This document shows positions 56,201-64,000 of a DNA stretch of 64,000 nucleotides, one piece after another (within the stretch, counting starts at the first letter, position 1; the number at the start of each line of letters is the position of its first letter). A model generated the notes under the pieces. That model was not told the origin of the DNA. It searched no databases and was given only the letters and a program-made list of their open reading frames with translations. The position numbers were made by a program, and so were the translations under genes. Origin of the DNA: Temnothorax longispinosus (taxonomy: Eukaryota; Arthropoda; Insecta; Hymenoptera; Formicidae); NCBI RefSeq assembly GCF_030848805.1, contig NC_092359.1:14125102-14189101 (forward strand). The letters are read 5' to 3'.

Positions 56201-57741
56201 TCACATCGGCAACTTTCAGCGTTTGAAGACCTTGAGATTTTGCTGTCCCGTACGTAGCTATTGTAATTGCTCCGGCATCTCCAATAGAAGCGTAATTCTT
56301 TGTACTGAAGGTACGTTGCATCGCAGTGTCAGGTTTAATGGCGTTGTACGAGGTTAAGCAATGAATTCCGCCCATTACATGAAAAGTGCCATATCCATCA
56401 AGGGTATTGATATTAAAATCTGCGTTATCAAACACGAACTGAGAGAAGGCAGATGGCAAAGGTTCGCGCGGGGGACGTGTGACACAAGCTGCTTCAAACA
56501 CGCGCTGTAAGAAGCTGAAAAACCCAACGACGCGCGACGATAAAATGTCGATCAAATTTCGAGAGGCAAATCTCTTGTACAAGAAGGCACCGACTGCAAG
56601 AAGTATTGGTGAAACAAAAGATCGAGGACGAATGGCAGATATAATTGAATGTGCGATTGATGTGCACTTTCTTTGCCACGTCTTCGAGTCCTGTTTCTTT
56701 TTATTAATTAGAATTATTTCTAAAAGAAAAACGCGAAGAGTTTCAGGAACAGCGTCATCAGCATTTTCCATCATTTTATCTGGAGGGGGATAATTTTTTG
56801 TGTCATAAAGCCGTGAACGTACATCTTTAACAATAATGGCAGCAGCTTCTCAAATTACGCGCAATTTTTTATCTTCTATATTTGGATTTTTATTTTTATA
56901 CCAGTCTTCGGCAAACAACTTATGACCAGTATTCCGAAAGCAAACGATAGACTCGCGCCGGTTCATTTCGAAAATTAATATGTCATCTCCGTATTTTTGT
57001 TTCAATCGCGCTTTAACCGTACGACAATCTGGATGATAATCTCCTTCGATTTGGCTCATCAATTCACTGATCGTAAATTGGCATTCGTCTGAATTTTCCG
57101 CAAGAAAAGAGTAAATATACTCCATGGCTGTATCAATATTATTCGACTTATTTTTTTTTTCTTTAAACTGGATAGTTAAACGACGGCAGCAATCGTGGTG
57201 ATATCGCGCTTTAACCACAGTCAGATCCGGAATCGGACGGATACGGTTCATTACGCCCCGGGCAAAATCATCGTTGCGATCATTCAAATGCTTGAAAATT
57301 GTATCTCGTATGGAATTACTTTTTACTCCACAAATTATTCTTCGTCTGTCAACGGGCAATGATTTTTGCTGTTTTATAAATACCTCATTAATTACTTCAG
57401 TGCAGAAAAGGCAACGTTTTTCAAAATCGAATGCCGGTGGATGGAATGCCGGTAGATGTTTCGAAGATTGCGATGACGACGGAAAAGATGGAGGTGATTT
57501 TGAGATCGAAACAGCACAGTTGCTCCGAAGACGAATAGCCGCTGCAACCATTCTCTCGTTGATGTATACTTTTCGACAGGGCACGTGCACCAGTGATGTA
57601 GTCGACGTTCTCCAGCATGCGTGCATGTTCCTCGTCGCCCCTTTTAATAGCAAACAAATTTAAAGTTTGCACACCTCTTTTTTGAACGACAGTAATTTCG
57701 CCGTCGCTCAGCGCTTTCCCACAAATAAAACACTCGCCCAT
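53276..57741 (-). pseudogene. FEN-like nuclease/CXC element gene, copy 2
   Basis: About 1,490 codons from ATG 57741. The N-terminus has zinc-like pairs CFICGK and CLFCTEV...YHHDCCRR. The middle has VTFDQPLY, VIVRLGGFHLLMSYLGAIG and SDKFWCGIMTDMTIEQTLMR. The C-terminal 838 codons (55792-53276) are fully open. They contain, in FEN1 order, VIDGGFLLHR (about 54550), VFDGYAEDP (about 54435), FEDADTLIV (about 54208), GEDIDLLVLL (about 54135) and FTGCDTTSAIYNIGK (about 53970), and then a CXC domain CKCKKKCGTACGCRKAGLKC (about 53540). All seven acidic positions of FEN/XPG nucleases have a counterpart. Breaks: a one-base frameshift near 57600, TGA at 56850-56852, and a small frame-shifting deletion near 55790. 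The last five codons and stop come from the MITE. Likely role: nuclease and DNA binding for the element's own movement (inference). Confidence 0.85.
56850..56852 (-). other. In-frame TGA shared with copy 1
   Basis: The context reads LRVI-TGA-EAAAII, followed by conserved YDTKNYPPP in the same frame. This is the same codon as the TGA at 51227-51229 of copy 1. Confidence 0.8.
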
Positions 57742-57911
57742 TTTCGTGAAATTTCTCTCTGAAACGCTCGAAATACAGTTCACGACTGATCGAAAATAAT
57801 ATACAATAACACACAATAGTACACAATGACACACACAAACAACACACAAACACACACACACAATAACACATTGTACAGTTCGCGAAAGAGTTTTATAATA
57901 TACAATATACG

Positions 57912-58577
57912 ACAATATTACAATATATAGAACGAAAGGCACTTTCTCGGACCCGTGGATTATATCTACTGGAGATACCACGTAAAAAAAAAATGCGCCT
58001 GAAACTCTATTTCAGTGGTGGTGCGGAAAAGAGTTTTATAATATACGACAATTCACAATAAAACCGCGAATTTTCTTCACGAAAAAGAGCATTTACTAGA
58101 TACACTCAACTTTGGCGCTCTCTATCTCTAGTGTTTTTTGAGCCACCGTAAAAAAATATATACGAAAATTGTAGAGAATTAAATCCTCTACAAGTTTTAT
58201 TGGAACATTTTTTTGATCAAACTAACAGGGGGCGATATAAGTGTCAATAAAATTGTTTAACCCCTAATTGACGGCCTTTTTTTGGATGTAACTTTTTTCC
58301 TTGACAGCTATTAAAAATTTTTTCCAACAAAAGTTGTAGCAAATATTTTTCCCTACAAAACTAAAAAAAAAAGAACAAAATGCGACCAATAAAAGCCGAG
58401 ATATTCAAACTTTAAATATTTACCCCTATTTTCAAGATGGCTGCCGATGCACAGGAAAATTTTGTTGGAACTTTGTGAATTTGGACATCTATGACCCTCT
58501 ACTCACTCTCAAAAAATTGGCTTGTCAATCCGTTTTGTAGATATTCGGTGTTTTTCGAGTTAATTTTACTGGCCTAT
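57912..58577 (-). repeat. Right ~650-bp terminal inverted repeat
   Basis: Complement of 51756-52408. The gene start at 57741 lies 170 bp inside it, so the promoter is probably in this arm. Confidence 0.92.
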
Positions 58578-59349
58578 TATAAATACCTTTCGTTCAACAT
58601 ACGTATTTTTTTCAATTTTTTAAATCATGGATTGAAGTGAGAAAATTAGTTCATGAAAAAAGTGTATATTTTTTTACTATACGAGCTATAATGAATACAA
58701 TGATTAATTTTTTTCAAAAGTAGATTTTGTATGAAGTTTATTAAATTAATATTTTTCTAAAACGTATTTCGCTATAACTCTGTGATATTTATACGAAATG
58801 TTTTGAAATTGCATTTGCCGATTTATTAATTAATGTTATATATTTCGTAACAAATTTCAACAAACATTTTTTATATTTATTATATATGTATTACATATAT
58901 AATAAATATAAAAGTATAAATATAATATAATATAATATAATAAAATGTAATAATTAATGCATGTATAGTAAATAGTGTATATTGATCGATTGCATCTCAG
59001 AAGTACGTTTCATTGTATTTTCTTGCAAGCTTTTTCTAATCATTGAGTATAAACGAAAATTCGTTACGAAATATATAACATTAATTAATAAATCGGCAAA
59101 TGCAATTTCAAAACATTTCATATAAATGTCAGAGTTATAGCGAAATGTTTGAAGAAATATTGATTTAATAATCATTCATACAAAATCTACTTTTGAAAAA
59201 AATTAATAATTGTATTCATTACAGTTCGTATAGTAAAAAAATATACATTTTTTTCCATGAACTAATTTTCTCACTTCAATCCATGATTTAACAAATTGAA
59301 AAAAACGTATGTTGAACGAAAGGTATATCTATAAGTCTTACGTAATAAA
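58578..59349. mobile_element. Foldback interrupted by the nuclease element
   Basis: Arms of ~280 bp (from about 58585 and to 59349) with shared blocks ACCTTTCGTTCAACATACGT, CATGAACTAATTTTCTCACT (complement) and AATGCAATTTCAAAACATTT. The outermost ~20 bp of its left arm (ATTTATTACGTAAGACTTA) now lies at 51737-51755, left of the nuclease element. The loop is (TATAATA)-rich. The right edge directly abuts the copia LTR at 59350. Confidence 0.78.
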
Positions 59350-61897
59350 TGTTGAATATGGCGCTTTCTCGAGATTCCGATTGATCGAACTATCGACATG
59401 TAAATTCGCGAGTTGATCGACGACTGTCGCGCTTGTCGTTCGTCTTCCGGTCGCGCTCGCTCTCTTCTTCTCTGTACGCTCACGTGTACGCACGTGCCCT
59501 TATTCGGCTGTGAGCATCAAGTAGATTCCGAACATTATTTTTTCTTTATCTTTATGTATTAATAAACTGAATAAACTGTACAACGTATTTGCAACATTAT
59601 CGAGTGTCACAAGTGTTTATTGACTACTTAATAACCACATAAGGTTATGGGCCCAGACACGTGCTCGAAAAATGTGTATCGTGTTGTAAGTACGCCTCAT
59701 GGATGAAGAGAACATTGTGACAGAAAATAGTGAAGTTGAAGATTCTGCATTTGACGATCAAACATTGTTGGATCAAACTACAGAAGAATTTCTGGACGTT
59801 GGAGAAGACGACTCAGTGATTGAAATACAAGTGCCAGCTTTGCCAAGATCTTCGGAAATGGCCGAATTAAGAGTATATCAAATCCATCGTTTCAACGGGC
59901 AGAATTACCAACTATGGCGACGACAAATGGAAATCTACATGACTGAAAATAAACTTAAGCTGTACATTTTGGGCACTAAACCAAGGCCAGCTACGAACAC
60001 GCAAGCTTGGGATGATGAAGACGCAGCAGCCCAGGCATTTATTATGAGGGGCCTTGAATTAGAACAACTTAAGCACCTGACTGACTGTACGACCGCTGCT
60101 CAAATGTGGTCGAGGTTGAAGACTGTCCACTCGGAAAGGAGTGAACAATCTGCGCAGGTACTATTAGAAAAATTCATAAATAGTAAAATGGAAGAAGAGG
60201 AAAGCATGGCTGATTACATCGCCAAAGTAACATCTTTGGCGCAAAGGCTGAAAGATATGGATCTCGAGCAGAAAGCACCGATGGTGATTGCAAAGATCCT
60301 GAGCAGCCTGCCCGCCAAATTCGATCACGTGAGGACTGCGTGGTATGCAGTGCCTCGAGCGGAGCAAAACATTGAACGCTTAACGGATCACCTAGTCAAC
60401 GAAGAGTCGCTCATCAATCTCAGACAGAGTGGTGGGGATAACAAGACTGCGGTGGGAGCTGCCTATACTGCTAGTAGCAGTAAGACGAGAGGGAGAAGAA
60501 ACAACACAGAGACAAACAAAGAAGAAAAATTGAAACAAACCGGTAAATGTAACTATTGTCATAAATTAGGACATTGGGCTAGAGAATGTTTCAAGCGGCA
60601 GAGAGACCAACAAAATAAACAAGGAGGTGAAAATAAACAAAATAAACAAGATCAACATTCCTTGATGATGGAAACAAATAAAAGCCAAGTTGATCGACAG
60701 ACAACATCAGCTGAGGATAATTCACATCTTTTCGTCTTGCAATCTCGAACGTCACAAGGCAAGGTTGAAGATCTCTGGTATGCAGATTCAGGAGCCACTG
60801 ATCACATGTCGTTCCAGAGGGAGTGGTTTAAAAATTTTGTGCCGATTCCAGAGAACAAATATCCAGTGAAAGTTGGAGACGGACGAACACTATCTGTGAG
60901 AGGGACTGGAGACATTGAAGTGCAAATGACAAACTCGAAACGATCAAGTCCTATACATATTATTAAAGACGTTCTTTTTGTTCCAGATCTTGGTCGAAAT
61001 TTCATATCTGTTTCTAGATCCACTGAAAAAGGTATGAAGATCATTTTTGAAGAAGGTGGTCAGCGAGTCAGTTTTGTAAAGGAAAACGTTATTATTGCTG
61101 ACGGAGTCAACGACAACAGGCTTTACAAAATGAATTTGAGAACCGTCAAGACTACCGAATTGAACATGGCATCATCTGGATCGCTTATGTTGTGGCATGA
61201 ACGCATGGGGCATGTGAACTTCAGAACACTTCAAGAAATGAGCAACAAAGGAGTTGTTGATGACCTCAAAATCGAAGAAACATCGGAAAAGAATCCATTC
61301 TGTAAGGGCTGTGCTTATGGCAAGCAACATCGTCTGAGTTTTCCAAAGTCAGGAGCAAGACGAGCAAACACTGCTGGTGAGACCTTCCATGTTGATCTAT
61401 GCGGTAAAATGAGCACGTCGTTAGGTGGTGCTAATTACTTTATGTTACTAAAGGATGATTTTTCCAGATACTGTTACGTCTATTTTTTTAAGAACAAAAC
61501 TGATGTGCTGGACAACCTCATGAAGTTCTATGCTGAGGTCAAGGCTGATGGTCACGAAATTAAAAGGCTTAGATCTGATGGTGGCCGAGAGTTTTGTAAT
61601 GAATCTGTAAGCCGTTTCTTGTTGAACAAAGGGATCAAACACGAGCTTTCAACTCCAAGAGCGCCTGAGCAGAATGGTTTTATAGAAAGACAAAATAGAA
61701 CGATTATTGAAAGTGCCAAGGCCATGTTACATGAGAGGCAACTACCTTTACATCTGTGGGCAGAGGCAACGTATACAGCGGTATATCTGAAAAATCGAAC
61801 AGCATCAGAGACGGTTGGTGGAGTCACACTCTATGAAAAATTTTTTGGATCAAAGCCTTCAGTTAAACATCTCAGAGTTTTTGGAAGTGAGGTTGTG
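59350..61897 (+). mobile_element. copia element, 5' half
   Basis: A 290-bp LTR (59350-59639) starts TGTTGAATATGG and ends AACCACA. It is followed by GGTTATGGGCCCAGACACG, a primer site of the initiator-Met type usual for copia elements. The Gag-Pol frame (from 59699) runs through the integrase and is cut off before the reverse transcriptase, where opposite-strand Gypsy-like sequence begins at about 61898. No 3' LTR. Confidence 0.88.
59643..59661 (+). promoter_or_regulatory. copia primer-binding site
   Basis: GGTTATGGGCCCAGACACG begins four bases after the LTR end. Confidence 0.65.
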
Positions 61898-62014
61898 ACC
61901 GTACGGAGGTGTGATGTTCCCCACGCTACGATTTATTGTGAATTTTTTATGTCACCGACACGGTCGCCACTCGTATTTTTACCTACTAAACCGAGAAAGG
62001 ATTCTAGATTCTAA
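59699..62014 (+). pseudogene. copia Gag-protease-integrase, truncated before RT
   Basis: 771 open codons. Residues ~60-230 are the UBN2-type Gag core (FNGQNYQLWRRQMEIYM). The zinc knuckle CNYCHKLGHWARECF is at about 283, the aspartic protease motif ADSGATDHM at about 361 and the pre-integrase LWHERMGHVN at about 497. The integrase core has Asp in HVDLCGKM (about 565), Asp in RSDGGREF (about 625) and Glu in the PEQNG-ERQNRT stretch (about 656). Homology stops after HLRVFGSEV (about 730). The last ~40 codons read through an unrelated leader of another LTR element. RT and RNase H are missing, so it cannot move itself, but Gag, protease and integrase are intact. Confidence 0.88.
61961..61969 (-). 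promoter_or_regulatory. Primer-binding site, tRNA-Arg type, copy 3
   Basis: TGGCGACCG on the minus strand, extended by TGTCGGTGAC. Confidence 0.5.
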
Positions 62015-62235
62015 GTACGAAATTGCCCCACCTTGTTCACGATGACCTCGCTGATTCCTCTCAACCCTTTCATCCTCTGTTTCAGGTCTCCTCTGTGCCG
62101 TCGGATCTTGGATCGCCGCTGGACTCAGCTTCCCGGACCTTCTCTGGACTGCCGCTGTGCACTGACGACTTCGCCCCGGACCGTAGCTGGAACGCTTTTT
62201 GGATCTCCCCGCACGGATGTGGGATCGCCGATATA

Positions 62236-62281
62236 GGTAAGTATCAGGATCAGGTAAGTATGACGTATTCAGGTAAGGTAT
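62236..62281 (+). other. Three 5' splice-site consensus sequences in a row
   Basis: GGTAAGTAT at 62236 and 62253, and AGGTAAGGTAT from 62271, within 46 bp. They are antisense relative to the LTR element that contains them. Confidence 0.75.
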
Positions 62282-63560
62282 CAACCGCACTCGAATAAAT
62301 TTCAAAGTACTTCTATTTCAAATAGTAAAATATCCTCTATTTTATTCTATTTCCAGATAGTACAAGATTGTGTAAAGTTGTTTCAAGATTTAACGCGTCT
62401 ACCGCGGGATCGTTCAACGCAGAGTTCGAGTTATTCTAAGACAAAGTATTCCTGCCGAGGAAAATTACTATCGACCTATGCGAGGACCCTCCTATCGAGG
62501 AATCTCTCACGACCTGCTCGCTTGACTCTCTAGCGCGGACTTCCTCGATCGGTGGGTTTCGCTCCGGCTCCTGGTCTCCCGGCAGCATCCCCACTTGGTC
62601 ACGGCTCCGCCCTATCTCGCACATCCGTCAACCAGATGTTCCATACACCTGCCAGCCAGATGTGGTCGTTCGAAGCTTCCGCATTCCATAGTCCATTGTT
62701 CGCTCGAGGCAGGTGTTGCCGCGTACAATGGGCCCATTCATCGCATGTAAACATGTTATTCGCACTTGTCTCGTCAACAACTTTCGCAAATACATGATTC
62801 AAACTACGCAGCATTCCGTTTTCTCGATCCTTCCATTCCTTCGAAATAATTCCTAACGAATATTAATAATTATGGAATATTATCTGGGAAAAGGGAATCT
62901 TGCGCTAACAACATTATAATTCGCTCGCTCGCACATTCTCCTATGCTACCACATCGTGGTATCGCTCGCCATTGTTAAACATTAATCATCGATTGTTTGT
63001 TCGGGCTTGTTAACATACTCGATAATCTCCCTACAATGTATGATAATCGATTTCGCGTTACAACCTTCGATTGTTCGGCCCTACGTGCCACGTGCTCTCT
63101 CCCCACCTTCGTGGTTCACGCCTCCACCTGATAACGCCGTTCGATTGACCGTTCGATTGTCAATTCGGTTTACCAGAGTCGCCTATAAAGCATATTAGTC
63201 GAAATTACAATTTCAATCCTTTGTTCTATGTCGGCTAGTCCGACCGCGTTTCCGTGGTTCTTATTCCCCTACTTTATCGTCGTTCGACGCGTCATTCGAC
63301 GGTGAAACTTAGTTCGATTAATCGCCTGGATCGCGTTACAATCGATAAATTCGCGATTGACCGTTGGTATCGCGAATTTCCATTGCCTCACGTCGCGGTT
63401 CTAGTTTCGCATCTTTCGCGCGTCCTCTCCTATCTATCGACGGTTGCTCGATGGTAATTGCAACATTCTGATGCCGTTTTCCTAATCAAACCGTCGCGCG
63501 TATCGTCAGATCGCTCAGTCGATCGCCCGCTTTGCGTGGTCGCCATTACCCCCAGTTGGA

Positions 63561-64000
63561 GGCCACTGTCGCGTTTCCCGTCGGACAGGTCAACTTTATT
63601 ATGTCCCCCGTAGGTCAAGCCAGCTGATCCGGACTCTGTCGGACCGTCGGACCGGTTGTTAAGCTCGCCACGCCGCGCCGGTCGCTTATGCGTTTCGATG
63701 TATAATGGGTTTTCCCTACTTTTGTTCTAGTGACGGCTTCGCCCCGGAGTTTTCCAGAGGTCTGATATTTGTTAGGCAGGTGTTCCCAAGTGTCCCGAAG
63801 CAATTTTCATCATACTGATGGTTTCGCCCCAGATTCGCGATAATGCCAATTTAGCCCCCGCTACTCACGGATCTTTCCGTATCGTTGCGTAATCTCTCTC
63901 GCGTGATTATCGTTCATCATATTCGCGTTGTCAACTTACCCCTGACTCTACTAATCCGCGTTATTCGTGACGGATTTTCATTTCCCGATGAATTTACCTT
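63561..64000 (-). mobile_element. Possible second LTR end at window edge
   Basis: On the minus strand AATAAAGTTGACC (about 63600) is followed by CGACAG and then TGGCCTCCAACTGGGGG (63567-63551), which resembles a Lys-type primer site. Sequence from here to 64000 may be an LTR continuing outside the window. GCCCC/GGGGC motifs recur at 63735, 63817 and 63855. Weak. Confidence 0.3.

Larger units (their letters stand above)
51756..58577 (-). mobile_element. 6.8-kb TIR element with FEN-like nuclease gene
   Basis: Long terminal inverted repeats (51756-52408 and 57912-58577) start TAGGCCAGTAAAATTA. TTA lies outside both ends (51753-51755 and 58578-58580). The duplication is supported by an internal control. 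The element sits in one arm of a foldback whose other arm (59328-59349, complement) keeps the uninterrupted site GACTTATAGATATACC, and excising the element gives GACTTATAAATACC. A single gene on the minus strand fills the interior (57741-53276). It has no recognisable DDE transposase. A MITE (52461-53293) is inserted at the 3' end of the gene. Confidence 0.88.
61898..63560 (-). mobile_element. Gypsy-like LTR and leader, minus strand
   Basis: Read on the minus strand, AAAATACGAG is followed by TGGCGACCGTGTCGGTGAC (61969-61951), again a tRNA-Arg-type primer site. A ~55-bp leader then joins copia sequence at 61898. Upstream (62000 onwards) would be the LTR. It has no open frame of note but contains three tightly spaced splice-donor consensus sequences on the plus strand, as does copy 2 at 11881-12012 in the matching orientation. 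Confidence 0.5.

Noticed and set aside
56850..56852. Selenocysteine reading of the shared TGA
   Set aside because: Nothing seen supports it: no identifiable SECIS structure, no conserved Cys alternative, and the gene has other breaks; readthrough or shared mutation is simpler.

Overview
This 64-kb window is eukaryotic nuclear DNA and almost certainly insect. The most likely host is an ant or other hymenopteran: the only plausible host gene is an insect gustatory-receptor-type gene with GT-AG introns, and the repeats form a typical insect mix (PIF/Harbinger, P, Kolobok-like TTAA, Tc1/mariner, DIRS, copia, Gypsy-like LTRs, APE-type LINE, tRNA-derived SINE). I ran no database search, so the species is inference. 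Two runs of exactly 500 N (1409-1908, 25246-25745) are assembly gaps.

Layout. 1-760 is a 90-bp satellite that flips orientation. 1909-12860 holds Gypsy-like LTR material with tRNA-Arg-type primer sites. Into it is inserted a complete 7.9-kb PIF/Harbinger element (3483-11397, TTA target duplication) with a MADF gene and a transposase gene. Intron 1 of the MADF gene contains a 4.1-kb P-type element (4494-8614), which itself contains a 1.6-kb TTAA element and a 1.6-kb foldback with another foldback at its centre. 12860-16300 has unclassified remnants, a CACTG-ended element and three consecutive minisatellites. 16315-21668 is a LINE with a 16-bp target duplication; its reverse transcriptase is interrupted by a piece of 28S rRNA. 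21669-25245 has a transposase remnant and a palindromic MITE. 26912-31012 is the receptor gene. 31250-40539 holds mariner, LINE and TA-flanked MITE remnants, a second 28S rRNA piece, and a broken nuclease gene. 41370-44790 is a DIRS-type element split by a SINE. 44880-45625 is a TTGCAA-rich satellite, and 45730-47290 is a GC-rich LTR-like island with two small TTA MITEs.

47620-58577 is the most interesting part: two diverged copies of a large gene, one inside a 6.8-kb element with ~650-bp terminal inverted repeats. The gene has no recognisable DDE transposase. It encodes a protein of roughly 1,490 residues with a FEN1/XPG-like nuclease region keeping all the expected acidic positions, followed by a CXC zinc domain. 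A third, more distant relative lies at 38898-39565. 59350-64000 holds the 5' half of a copia element truncated by Gypsy-like LTR material on the opposite strand.

The genes do not form a host pathway. The window is a record of nested insertions: target duplications give the relative order of events, and most element genes are broken. The MADF gene, the receptor exons and the 838-codon nuclease frame are the long stretches that remain open.
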